From the NCBI GenBank assembly GCA_020427395.1, contig JAGQON010000026.1:1-46722 (forward strand): a stretch of DNA of 46,722 nt, in the 5' to 3' direction. The position numbers and the translations under genes are program-made. The notes under the pieces were generated by a model, which was given only the letters and a program-made list of their open reading frames with translations, did no database searches and was not told the DNA's origin. Positions 38,053 to 46,722 of the stretch are shown in pieces (position 1 is the stretch's first letter; the number at the start of each line of letters is the position of its first letter). This stretch comes from Phycisphaerales bacterium (GTDB lineage Bacteria; Planctomycetota; Phycisphaerae; Phycisphaerales; UBA1924).

Positions 38053-39597
38053 GTGCCAACTCAAGATTCGAACGATCCCTCGATGGATACGAAACTGCTC
38101 GATGAAATTCTGAGTTGCCCGACGCTGCCCAGTCTGCCGTCGGTCGCGATCCGTGTGCTTGAGCTGACCTCCGACCCCGATGTCGAGATGGAAGCGCTCG
38201 CCAAGGAGATCCAGTACGACCAAGGCATCGCGTCGAAGATTCTTCGGACGGTGAACTCGAGCTTTTTCGGTCTTCGTCGCCGCTGTGCTTCGATCGAGCA
38301 CGCGTTGGTGATGCTTGGGCTGGGGCCGGTGAAGTCCCTTGTCCTCGGCTTCTCGCTGGTTTCGTCGATTCATGGTGAAGACGGGGATCCGTTCGATTAC
38401 GAGCGGTACTGGAAGCGGAGTCTGACGAGCGCGGTCGCGGGCAAGTACGCGGCGCAGATGATCAAGAGCAACGAGATCGCGGACGAGGTGTTCCTGGCCG
38501 GGCTTTTTCAGGACATCGGCATGATCGCCATGTACCACACGCTGGGCGAGCGGTACCTATCAGTGATCGAAGAGACCGGGGGTGATCACAGCAAGCTCGC
38601 GAAGCTGGAGCTCGCAGAGTTTGATCTGCAGCACTCGTCGATCGGCGCGATGATCTGCGAGAAGTGGCGGATGCCCTATGAGATCACGATCCCGGTCCGC
38701 TATCACGACCGCGCGACGGCTTGCCCGCAAGAGTTTGGGCAGGTCGCCCGCTGCGTGGCGCTCGGGAATCTCGTTCATGATTTGCTGGAACTGAACAATC
38801 CAACGGAGCAGCTGCGGCGGCTCTATCAGCGTGGGATGAGCTGGCTGGGGCTGACCGAGGCGCAGATCGACGAGATCGTCAAAGAGACCGGCGAGTCCAC
38901 CAAGGAACTCGCCAGCCTGTTCAGTTTGAATGTGGGTTCGATTCCCAGCGCTGAAGAGGTGCTCGCCAGGGCCGACCGGCAGCTGATCGAGCTGGCTCGG
39001 AATCAGCAGATCGAGGGCTTCGCCGCCAAGCAGTTCGCCGAGCTTGTGCTCGAGGACGACGGGACAGACCCGCTCACTGGGACGCTGACCCGCGAGGGCT
39101 TCACCCAGGCGATCCGTAACTCTTTCCCGGCCGCGCTCAACGGGGAGATCCCGCTCAGCGTCGTGCAGGTGGTGATCCATGGCTACGACGAACTGGGCAC
39201 CGTCGTCAGTGATAGCGCTCAGGACGAGGTGCTCATCAGCACGGTCGTGATGCTCCGTAAGCACTTTGAGCACATGGGCGGTATTGTCTGCCGGCTTGCA
39301 AACTCGATACTCTCGGTCGTCCTGCCCGGCACCGAGCGGAGCGAGGCCGTGCATGAGGCGAACGCGTGCTGCGAGGCGTTTACCCAGCGATTGGGGACTT
39401 GGGTGCCGGACGCGCCGGAGGTGAGCGATCTCGTTTTTATCTCGATCGGTGTTGCGACCCTCGACGATGAATCCCGATCGATGATCACGAACGCGGACCT
39501 GCTGGTGCGTGCCGCGAGTCAGGCGGTTCTGGCCGCCAAGGCGTGCAACAGCTCCGCAACGCGTGCGTTCGTGCCACGCAAATCTTCAGCGGCATAA
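38053..39597 (+). CDS. HDOD domain protein with degenerate GGDEF domain
   Basis: 514 residues. Residues about 15-215 form an HDOD domain (LPSLPSVAIRVLELTSDP, SFFGLRRRCASIEHALVMLG, AGLFQDIGMIAMY), found in signalling proteins of unknown chemistry. A linker of about 110 residues leads to a GGDEF-fold domain (DPLTGTLTREGF to ADLLVRAASQAVLAAK). The signature GG(D/E)EF is absent: the site reads GGIVCRLANSILSVVLPG, so no cyclic di-GMP synthesis is expected, though it could bind a ligand or partner. The start is GTG 38053, with ATG 38083 as an alternative. Its stop is 1 base from that of the convergent M16 gene. Confidence 0.85.
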   Translation: MPTQDSNDPSMDTKLLDEILSCPTLPSLPSVAIRVLELTSDPDVEMEALAKEIQYDQGIASKILRTVNSSFFGLRRRCASIEHALVMLGLGPVKSLVLGFSLVSSIHGEDGDPFDYERYWKRSLTSAVAGKYAAQMIKSNEIADEVFLAGLFQDIGMIAMYHTLGERYLSVIEETGGDHSKLAKLELAEFDLQHSSIGAMICEKWRMPYEITIPVRYHDRATACPQEFGQVARCVALGNLVHDLLELNNPTEQLRRLYQRGMSWLGLTEAQIDEIVKETGESTKELASLFSLNVGSIPSAEEVLARADRQLIELARNQQIEGFAAKQFAELVLEDDGTDPLTGTLTREGFTQAIRNSFPAALNGEIPLSVVQVVIHGYDELGTVVSDSAQDEVLISTVVMLRKHFEHMGGIVCRLANSILSVVLPGTERSEAVHEANACCEAFTQRLGTWVPDAPEVSDLVFISIGVATLDDESRSMITNADLLVRAASQAVLAAKACNSSATRAFVPRKSSAA

Positions 39598-39598
39598 G

Positions 39599-40828
39599 TC
39601 AGGTCGAAGCATCTGGTATCAGCTTACCCAGCGTGCACCGGTCGATCGGGTATCGATCGCACAGGTCCCGAAGGTCGTCGATGGTGATCGATTCAATCTT
39701 GGCCAGTTCGTCTTCGAGCGGCTGATACTGCCCGGTCATGGTCCAGAGTCGCCCCAGGCGCTGCATGCGATCGCCGGGACGCTCGGCGGCGACCATCGCG
39801 GCGGTGGCCATTTTGGATCGCAGGCACACGAGTTCGTCCTGGGTGATGGAGTCCTTGAGCCCTCGGATTTCCTTGAGCATGACTTCCCAGATATCGTCGA
39901 GCTTGCCGGGGTCGCCCGATGCGTACACGAAGTAGTCACCGGTGCCGTCGAGCCCGTCGTAGCCGGATTGGGCTTCCTCGGCCAGTCCGGTTTCGATCAG
40001 CGCCCAATGGAGCTTGGAGTTGTCGACACCGCCGAGCATCTGCATCAGCAGGGCCGCGGCGTAGCGTTCGTCTTCGTTCGCAGCGGGGGCCTGTGCGATC
40101 CCGATCAGATAGCCGCGGTTGACTCTTCCGTCCCTTAGCGTGAATGAATCGGAACCGACGCTGGGAGCTTTGGTCTCGCGGGCACCCACGCTCTGCTGCC
40201 AGTCGGCGCAGAGTGTGTTGATCTGGTCGACGGCTTCATCGAAATCGACCTTGCCCGCCAACGCGACGACAGTTTTGTCGGCTGCGTAGCGCTGGTTGAA
40301 GTACTCGGCCATCTGATCGCGGGTGAGGGCGGTGATGGACTCGTTGGTGCCCAGCACGCGGTGCCCGAGCCCGTGGGTCTGGTAGTGACGGGAGACCGCT
40401 TCCTCGTAGAGCACCCAGAATGGGTTGTCGGCATACATCGCGATCTCTTCGAGGATGACGCCTTTCTCGGTGTCGAAGTCGCTCTGGCGAAGGGCCGGGC
40501 GCATCATCTTGGCAAGCAGGGCCTGGGTGGACCGGAAGTGCTCCGGGATCACGCTCGCGTAGAAGCAGGTGAGCTCTCGGGAGGTGTAGGCGTTGTTGTT
40601 GGCGCCGAGGTCATCGAATCCCTGGTTGATCTGTTCGGCGCTGAGCTCGTTGGTGCCCTTGAACATCATGTGCTCGAGGAAGTGCGAGACGCCCATGATC
40701 TGGGTCGCCTCATCGCGAGCGCCGGCTTTGACAAAGAATCCGGCGGCCGAGGAGAGGGCACCTTCGTCGGTCTCTGCGATGATGGTCATGCCGTTGTCGA
40801 GGGTCGTCTGATGGAACTGAATGCTCAT
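39599..40828 (-). CDS. M16 family zinc peptidase
   Basis: 409 residues, the usual single-subunit length. The inverted zinc motif HxxEH is H49-F-L-E52-H53, and a downstream Glu at about 127-128 (GVILEEIAMY) is the third ligand. It resembles bacterial processing peptidases such as PqqL/YmxG types. No signal peptide is visible, so it is probably cytoplasmic. The start overlaps the thiE stop (ATGA), but TACGAT ends 6 bases before the ATG, so it may also have its own leaderless promoter inside thiE. Confidence 0.92.
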   Translation of the reverse strand: MSIQFHQTTLDNGMTIIAETDEGALSSAAGFFVKAGARDEATQIMGVSHFLEHMMFKGTNELSAEQINQGFDDLGANNNAYTSRELTCFYASVIPEHFRSTQALLAKMMRPALRQSDFDTEKGVILEEIAMYADNPFWVLYEEAVSRHYQTHGLGHRVLGTNESITALTRDQMAEYFNQRYAADKTVVALAGKVDFDEAVDQINTLCADWQQSVGARETKAPSVGSDSFTLRDGRVNRGYLIGIAQAPAANEDERYAAALLMQMLGGVDNSKLHWALIETGLAEEAQSGYDGLDGTGDYFVYASGDPGKLDDIWEVMLKEIRGLKDSITQDELVCLRSKMATAAMVAAERPGDRMQRLGRLWTMTGQYQPLEDELAKIESITIDDLRDLCDRYPIDRCTLGKLIPDAST

Positions 40829-41910
40829 GCGGTGATCGTAGGGGTGTGGTTTGGCTCGCGCGAGTGCAGAGCGTCCACGATCGATCGGGTTACGGCGCGG
40901 GGGTCCTCGCTTGAGCAGATCGCGCTGCTGACGGCTACGCCGGGGCAGGCGATGGCGGCGAGCTGATTCACATTGTCGGTGTTGATGCCGGAGATCGCGA
41001 GCATGGGTGTCGATCGGGTGCGCTCATCGCTGAGGTAGTTTTCGATCAGTTTCAGCCCGGCGAGGGTTGGCTTGGCCTTGGTTGTTGATGCGAAGACCGG
41101 CCCGAGCCCGCAGGTGTCCGCGCCCTGCTCGATGGCTTCGATTGCGTGGTTGATGGTGGGGGTGGTTCGCCCGATCCAGAAGCCGTGGCCCAGCAGTGAG
41201 CGTGCGGCGGTGATGGGCAGGTCGTCCTGGCCCAGGTGAACGCCGTTGGCGCCCACGAGCTTGGCGATGTGCACACGATCGTTGATCATGACATGCATGC
41301 CCATGAGCTGCGCGAGCTCGGTGAGGCGGGCCGCGTGATCGAGCAGCTGCGCATCGGGCATGTCTTTTTCGCGGATCTGGATGCAGTCCGCTCCGCCCTC
41401 GGCCGTGAGGGCGACGATGTCGATCGGGTTGCGGTACTTGCAGAGGTTTTGGGAGATGAGCACGCAGAGTGACCACTGCGGGCATGGGGGGCGGATTGTG
41501 ATCAGCAGGTCGCGTTCGATGTCGTAGAGCGCGTAGCGGATCGATTCGAAGGGGGCGCCGCTGACGCCGAGGACTTTGGCTGATTCCTCGATGACGCGGA
41601 GTGCCTCGGTCGCTCGCTTGGCGGCCGCGGAGACGCTGTCTTTCAGCCCGTCGCGGCGGTGCTCGTTTTCCGTTGTGATCCCGGTTCCGACATCGCCGTT
41701 GGTGTCGCGCGAGAAAATCAGGTCGTCAGATCGGATCGGGAGGGCCTCGATCGCTGATCGCAGGGCGTGGCGGGCGGATTTGAGGCGTGCGGAGAGCGGT
41801 TCGTCATTGAGCACGAAGCGGGCGCAGTCCTCCATGACACGCAGGCCCTCGCGGGTGCGGTTGAGGTTCGCGTCGATCATGCGGAGGATGGAATCGTCGA
41901 ATCGGGGCAT
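40825..41910 (-). CDS. thiE: Thiamine phosphate synthase with N-terminal ThiD2-type domain
   Basis: About 361 residues. Residues about 1-150 match the ThiD2-type domain (RMIDANLNRTREGLRVMEDCARF), reported to help in pyrimidine phosphate handling; residues about 160-361 are ThiE, which joins HMP-PP and thiazole phosphate. ThiE signatures are CIQIREKDMP, VMINDRVHIAKLVGANGVHLGQDDLP (shortened here), IGRTTPT, GLGPVFASTTK and LAISGIN. The start is the ATG at 41910, just before the ThiD2 domain; a longer open frame to 42084 overlaps the divergent gene. No TPP riboswitch is visible in the 42-base gap. Coupled to the M16 peptidase gene by ATGA. Confidence 0.92.
   Translation of the reverse strand: MPRFDDSILRMIDANLNRTREGLRVMEDCARFVLNDEPLSARLKSARHALRSAIEALPIRSDDLIFSRDTNGDVGTGITTENEHRRDGLKDSVSAAAKRATEALRVIEESAKVLGVSGAPFESIRYALYDIERDLLITIRPPCPQWSLCVLISQNLCKYRNPIDIVALTAEGGADCIQIREKDMPDAQLLDHAARLTELAQLMGMHVMINDRVHIAKLVGANGVHLGQDDLPITAARSLLGHGFWIGRTTPTINHAIEAIEQGADTCGLGPVFASTTKAKPTLAGLKLIENYLSDERTRSTPMLAISGINTDNVNQLAAIACPGVAVSSAICSSEDPRAVTRSIVDALHSREPNHTPTITA
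40835..40840 (-). promoter_or_regulatory. -10 hexamer for leaderless M16 peptidase start
   Basis: TACGAT on the minus strand ends 6 bases before the ATG at 40828, inside the last codons of thiE. No ribosome binding site. Confidence 0.35.
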
Positions 41911-41952
41911 CGGTGGTGGCGAAACGCGTGCGGATTGGGCACAATAGGGGTT

Positions 41953-42702
41953 GTGAGCGAGCACGACCCGCAATCCTATGACCTCGAACCGGCCGCGGAG
42001 GCACCGCGGTTGCCGGGGAGCGTTCGTATGGGCGAGGATGAGGAGGAAGCGCTCGATATGCTCGCGGCGGACCTCTTCGTTCACGCCTCAAGTTGTGTGT
42101 CCTCGTTCGGGCATTTTCACTTGGCGTTGTCGCACGGGCGGGCGCAGGAGCGGGTCATGATGAAGCTCATGACCGATCCGAAGTACCGCTCGATCCCGTG
42201 GGATCGCACGCACCTCTGGTCGGTGGCGGAGCAGGCGATCGAGCCGGGGCATCCGGAACACTCGATGACCCACTGGGACGAGCTGGCCGCCCAGCCGGGT
42301 GAAATTCCACTGGATCAGTTGCACGCGATGCAGGCCCACCGTCATGACGGGGCCGAACTGTACCACCACGAGCTGATCGAGCATCTCGAGTGGCGTGAGC
42401 GCGGGCACGATCGGCTCGATTATGTGATCCTGGGCAGCGAGCTGCCCTTGCTGCGTGGAATCGAGGACCCGATGGGGCGCCTGGTTGGCACGAGCGAGGA
42501 TCACGCGTGGCTGATGATGACTCGTCGGCTGCTCAATGCTTCACGCTCGATCGCGGTGGTGGGTATCGGGCGCAGCGGGCGGGCGATGATCGATTGCGTG
42601 CGGGACAATCACGAACTGATTGGTCTCGAACCCGCCGGCGGGACGCTGCGATGGTATCTCGACGCGTATGCTTGCCGTTGCAGCGACGAGGAGCCGATGT
42701 GA
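41953..42702 (+). CDS. Degenerate 6-phosphogluconolactonase-like protein
   Basis: About 249 residues. The fold follows 6-phosphogluconolactonase / glucosamine-6-phosphate isomerase: FHLALSHGRAQE (for ALSGGSTP), WDRTHLWSVAEQ (for the GDER site), PGHPEHS, LDYVILGSELP (for LGxGxDGHxASLFP) and LNASRSIAVVGIGRSGRA. The residues usually needed for catalysis are changed: GG to HG, GDE to SVAE, and the GHTASLFP block is missing. It may have lost the activity or gained another. The start GTG 41953 follows AGGGG. Its end overlaps the start of the pseudouridine synthase gene by 4 bases. Confidence 0.75.
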   Translation: MSEHDPQSYDLEPAAEAPRLPGSVRMGEDEEEALDMLAADLFVHASSCVSSFGHFHLALSHGRAQERVMMKLMTDPKYRSIPWDRTHLWSVAEQAIEPGHPEHSMTHWDELAAQPGEIPLDQLHAMQAHRHDGAELYHHELIEHLEWRERGHDRLDYVILGSELPLLRGIEDPMGRLVGTSEDHAWLMMTRRLLNASRSIAVVGIGRSGRAMIDCVRDNHELIGLEPAGGTLRWYLDAYACRCSDEEPM

Positions 42703-43469
42703 ACAAACCCCGAGGACAGATCCAGCCCAATGACCGAGTGACTTTTTCGGTGCGCCATCAGGACGATGACCTGCTGGTGGTCGAGAAGCCCGCGCGGGTG
42801 GTGACGCAGCCGGGTGTTGGGCATGAGCACGACACGCTGCTCAACGGGCTGTTCTCGAAGTACGGCGATCAGCTCCAGCAGCTGGGCAGCGCTCGTGATT
42901 TCGGGCTCGTGCACCGGCTCGACCGTGAGACCTCGGGTCTGCTGGTGGTGGCCTTGACGGCACAGGGCTACGACGGGATGCGCGAGCTCTTTGAGCAGCG
43001 GAAGGTTAGCAAGTATTACTGGGCGATCTGCCACAAGGCCCCCAAGGAGCCGCAGGGCGTCATCAAGAAGTCCATCGCGGAGGAGGTGAAGCGGAAGGAC
43101 CGCTATACCTCCATCAAGTTCGCCAAGGTCTCCAATCATGGCAAGCCGGCGGTGACGGCGTATCGGGTACTGGCGAGCAATGAGATCGGGGCGCTGATCG
43201 AAGCACGCCCGGTGACCGGACGGCTTCATCAGGTGCGTGTGCACCTGGATCTGATCGGCTGCGCGGTGCTGGGCGATCCTCAGTATGGCCCCAACCTCGT
43301 GCGGAAGGCGTCGTCACGCTTGGCGCTGCATGCCCACCGGATTGTCTTTGAACATCCGATCACGGGAAAACACATTGATATCAATACGAAGTTCCCGCGT
43401 GATCTCAAGAACACGCTGGGGAAGCTTCGTCTGCCCAGCCCGGGTGAGATCGAGGCCGAGGCGAACTAA
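42699..43469 (+). CDS. RluA/RluD-family RNA pseudouridine synthase
   Basis: About 256 residues. It turns uridine into pseudouridine, probably in rRNA or tRNA. The catalytic Asp is Asp75 in VHRLDRETSGLL; VSKYYWAICH and the late RPVTGRLHQVRVHL with GDPQYG are family motifs. No S4 domain is present at the N-terminus. The start is GTG 42699, set by GAGGAG at 42688-42693 and overlapping the previous gene (GTGA). Its stop overlaps that of the convergent hemW-like gene. The RNA target cannot be told from sequence. Confidence 0.9.
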   Translation: MNKPRGQIQPNDRVTFSVRHQDDDLLVVEKPARVVTQPGVGHEHDTLLNGLFSKYGDQLQQLGSARDFGLVHRLDRETSGLLVVALTAQGYDGMRELFEQRKVSKYYWAICHKAPKEPQGVIKKSIAEEVKRKDRYTSIKFAKVSNHGKPAVTAYRVLASNEIGALIEARPVTGRLHQVRVHLDLIGCAVLGDPQYGPNLVRKASSRLALHAHRIVFEHPITGKHIDINTKFPRDLKNTLGKLRLPSPGEIEAEAN

Positions 43470-44737
43470 TCTGTCATCAGCGCCCCGATGAACTCTCGGG
43501 CCACCCGGTCGGCGAAGAGGAAGCCCTCGTCGGTCAGCGTCCATCGGTCTGCAGTTGCATCGTTGAGCCAGCCCTGGTCGGCGCACATGATGGCCGCCCG
43601 ATGGAGGGCATCCGCAGCGTCGAGACTGTCTGCGGCCTTGATCGCGTTCTTTGCGTCGATGCCCTCGCTCAGTCGGATCCCGGTCATGAGCAGGTCCATC
43701 AGCTCGCGGCGGTCATCTGGGGGCTCGTGATCGCACAGCGGTGCGAAGCCGTCCTCGTCGAGGTTGAGGTAGTCGTCGAGGCGGGGGGTGTTCTTCCATC
43801 GGTGCTGGCGGAAGTGTCCCGAGGCGCTCGGGCCGATGGCAAGCCAGTCGTCCTGACGCCAGTATGCGAGGTTGTGGCGGCATGCTGCGCCGGCTTTGGC
43901 GTGGTTGGAGACCTCGTAGCGTTCGAAGCCGTTGACGCGGAGTGTTTCGAGTCCGTGGCGGTACATGTCCGCCTCGAGGTCGTCGGGGGCCTGGGTGAAC
44001 TCGCCACGCACCAGGCGGGCGGTCATGGCGGTGCCGGGCTCGAAGGTGAGGGCATAGGCGGAGAGGTGCTCGATGGGCATGGACAGAGCGGTGCGGAGGT
44101 CGCGGTCCCATTCGTCCATGGACTGTCCGGGGATGGCATAGATGAGATCGAGCGAGCAGCGGGTGATGCCGGCTGCTCTGAGCGTCTCGATGGCGGACTG
44201 GACCTTCTCGGGGTTGTGCCAGCGTTCGAGCGTCTTGAGGTGGGTCTGGTTGAAGGACTGGGCGCCGAGCGAGGCTCGGTTGACGCCGCCTTCTTGGAGG
44301 ACAGCGGCGAGTTCATCTGTGACGGTTTCGGGGTTGCATTCGACGCTGAACTCACCCTCGCCGCTGAGGATCATGGAGAGGTCGAGGTGTGTTCGCATGG
44401 CTTTGAGCAGCTTCTGCCACAGATCTGGGCGGAGCAGCGATGGCGTGCCGCCGCCCACAAAGATGGTGTGGAGCGGATCGGTGGCGAACGGGGCTTGTGC
44501 CTGGAGTTCTCGGACCAAACGCGATACGAACGCGTCTTGACGATCGCGCGTATCCACGATGGAGTAGAAATCGCAGTAGTGGCATTTGTGTGTACAAAAT
44601 GGGATGTGTATATAGAGCGATCGCGGGGGCGGAGCGTGGATCTCAGGCACCTGGGTGGGGGCGCGCGGGCGAAATACCGCCCTCGAAGACCCGATCGAGC
44701 GTTGCTTCAACAGTGAAAAGGCGGTATCGTCCGCCAT
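43466..44737 (-). CDS. hemW: HemW-like radical SAM protein
   Basis: 423 residues. A radical SAM enzyme with the iron-sulfur motif CTHKCHYCDF (Cys48, Cys52, Cys55). GGGTPSLL and SVECNPET are typical of HemN/HemW. HemW is a heme-binding chaperone related to HemN, and many bacteria annotate it as coproporphyrinogen III oxidase. Length and the C-terminal domain (EGFLFADRVAREFI) fit HemW better, but I cannot be certain. GGAGG 9 bases before the ATG supports the start at 44737. Its end overlaps the pseudouridine synthase end by 4 bases. Confidence 0.85.
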   Translation of the reverse strand: MADDTAFSLLKQRSIGSSRAVFRPRAPTQVPEIHAPPPRSLYIHIPFCTHKCHYCDFYSIVDTRDRQDAFVSRLVRELQAQAPFATDPLHTIFVGGGTPSLLRPDLWQKLLKAMRTHLDLSMILSGEGEFSVECNPETVTDELAAVLQEGGVNRASLGAQSFNQTHLKTLERWHNPEKVQSAIETLRAAGITRCSLDLIYAIPGQSMDEWDRDLRTALSMPIEHLSAYALTFEPGTAMTARLVRGEFTQAPDDLEADMYRHGLETLRVNGFERYEVSNHAKAGAACRHNLAYWRQDDWLAIGPSASGHFRQHRWKNTPRLDDYLNLDEDGFAPLCDHEPPDDRRELMDLLMTGIRLSEGIDAKNAIKAADSLDAADALHRAAIMCADQGWLNDATADRWTLTDEGFLFADRVAREFIGALMTD

Positions 44738-44793
44738 AGGCCTTGCCTCCGCGTGATTGCGCGCTGTGCGACGCCGGGAAGGATAGGACCGCT

Positions 44794-45285
44794 TTGGAAG
44801 TCGTCTTGATTCGTGTCACAGAGAACGGCGAGCAGCAGTCTGTGCCGCTCAACCGGGAACACACGCTCATTGGGCGTTTGGATGACTGCCATGTCCGTAT
44901 CCCGATCGCGGGGGTCTCCCGCAAGCACTGCGAGATCGTGGTGAACTCCGGTTCGATCACCATCAGGGACCTTGGCTCGAGCAACGGGACTTATGTCAAT
45001 CAGGAGCGGATTGAGTCGCAGCCATTGAGCGCGGGTGATCTGATCTCGGTCGGTGGGCTGGTGTTTGTGCTGAGCGTGAACGGTGAGCCGGGTGACATCG
45101 ATGCTGAGATGATGTTTGAGGATGGGCTTCCTGAGGAGGAAACGCCCTCGGTCCCCGCACCGGCGCCAGCTGCTGCGAAGGAATCGCCCAAACCGGTCCC
45201 GGCTTCGACGCTCAACGACGATTCGAGCATGATGGACTTTGAGTTCGAGTTCGATGAGGATGACGACGATCAGCCACCACTCTGA
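44794..45285 (+). CDS. FHA domain protein
   Basis: About 163 residues. An FHA domain, which binds phosphothreonine peptides, covers residues 1-95: LIGRLDDCHVRIP, VSRKHCEI (the conserved Ser and His) and DLGSSNGTYVN (the SSNGT loop). The tail is Pro/Ala-rich (PSVPAPAPAAAKESPKPVPAS) and then very acidic (DFEFEFDEDDDD). It may recognise proteins phosphorylated by Ser/Thr kinases. The start codon is probably TTG 44794, after AGGA; the frame is open to TTG 44743, which would add 17 residues and overlap the divergent hemW-like start. Confidence 0.82.
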   Translation: MEVVLIRVTENGEQQSVPLNREHTLIGRLDDCHVRIPIAGVSRKHCEIVVNSGSITIRDLGSSNGTYVNQERIESQPLSAGDLISVGGLVFVLSVNGEPGDIDAEMMFEDGLPEEETPSVPAPAPAAAKESPKPVPASTLNDDSSMMDFEFEFDEDDDDQPPL

Positions 45286-45310
45286 TGCCCGGGAATGAGC
45301 GTTTTGGCGG

Positions 45311-45490
45311 TTACTGCTTGCCCTGATCGTTGTTCTGATTGGTCGGCGCAGGCTTGTTGCTGGGGATGCGGATATTGGTGCCGCACGCCTTGCAGCGTAC
45401 AGTCTTGCCTCGTGCGACCTCGGGGATCGAGAGCACCTTTCGGCAAGTCAGGTTCGGGCACATAATGCGGACCATCCTCTGGTCTGACAT
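45311..45490 (-). CDS. Small zinc-ribbon protein
   Basis: 59 residues. Two Cys pairs (CPNLTC and CKAC, 20 residues apart) make a zinc ribbon, followed by a short Asn/Pro/Gln-rich tail. Such small proteins are common in planctomycetes and related to the zinc-ribbon heads of larger signalling proteins. GGAGG 8 bases before the ATG at 45490 fixes the start. Function unknown. Confidence 0.72.
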   Translation of the reverse strand: MSDQRMVRIMCPNLTCRKVLSIPEVARGKTVRCKACGTNIRIPSNKPAPTNQNNDQGKQ

Positions 45491-45563
45491 GTTCAACCTC
45501 CGGCAACAACCCTGTATCGGCAGTTTCATGGGGCCGATTCGGGGAGTGCCAAGATTTCCTTGA

Positions 45564-46722
<1,159 letters not shown>

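Noticed and set aside
41911..41952. TPP riboswitch ahead of thiE
   Set aside because: Only 42 bases separate thiE from the divergent gene, and none of the conserved riboswitch bases is visible.

Overview
The window is a GC-rich (about 60-65%) bacterial chromosome segment with densely packed genes. It most likely comes from a planctomycete of the class Phycisphaerae. The clues are three secreted proteins ending in paired Asn/Asp-rich 'NFFDVSAFL' repeats (the GC-type dockerin-like tail I associate with that group), a PEP-CTERM-like protein ending in an Arg run, a pseudopilin with a short N-terminus, small zinc-ribbon membrane proteins, a fused type I dehydroquinase/shikimate dehydrogenase and a ThiD2-ThiE fusion. 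This assignment is from memory of these families; no database was searched.

Layout. 1-1161: end of metK and convergent nadD. 1391-5929: Hpt protein, REC-GGDEF response regulator, SlyX-like protein, small lipoprotein, PLP-binding YggS and an ArnT/PMT-like glycosyltransferase. 5934-7975: amidase lipoprotein and MscS channel. 8009-12698 (minus strand): SAM methyltransferase, polyprenyl diphosphate synthase, membrane protein and asparagine synthase. 12873-15438: UDP-glucose dehydrogenase, zinc-ribbon membrane protein and a solitary DNA methyltransferase. 15483-18346: PEP-CTERM-like and dockerin-tailed secreted proteins plus a pseudopilin. 18375-21624: tyrS with a low-GC insertion, a paired palindromic element (REPIN-like), an oxidoreductase and RNase P RNA. 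21725-24630: a long secreted protein and an HTH protein. 24648-29636 (minus strand): aldehyde dehydrogenase, zinc-ribbon protein, second methyltransferase and ABC permease/ATPase. 29743-33492: prfA, a third dockerin-tailed protein, an unusual acyl carrier protein, a hotdog dehydratase and a lipoprotein. 33529-34975: accessory patch with an unknown protein, a REP-associated tyrosine transposase (RAYT) and four REP palindromes. 34994-37962: aroDE fusion, second hotdog protein and recO. 38053-46722: HDOD/degenerate GGDEF protein, M16 peptidase, ThiD2-ThiE, 6-phosphogluconolactonase-like protein, pseudouridine synthase, HemW-like enzyme, FHA protein, zinc ribbon and the start of purA.

Most genes are housekeeping genes in short transcription units with start/stop overlaps. 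Three observations stand out. First, six palindromes in two places, one place containing a RAYT gene, share one hairpin design with compensatory base changes, which points to a REP/REPIN-RAYT system. Second, at least twelve genes have a TANNNT -10-like hexamer ending only 5-8 nt before the start codon and no Shine-Dalgarno sequence, which suggests common leaderless transcription. Third, several conserved genes carry internal low-GC blocks (tyrS, aroDE, ABC permease); in tyrS the block is an in-frame insertion of about 80 codons.

The only stretch above 300 bases without a protein gene is 21051-21724, which holds the RNase P RNA gene and its terminator. I saw no tRNA, CRISPR array or prophage.
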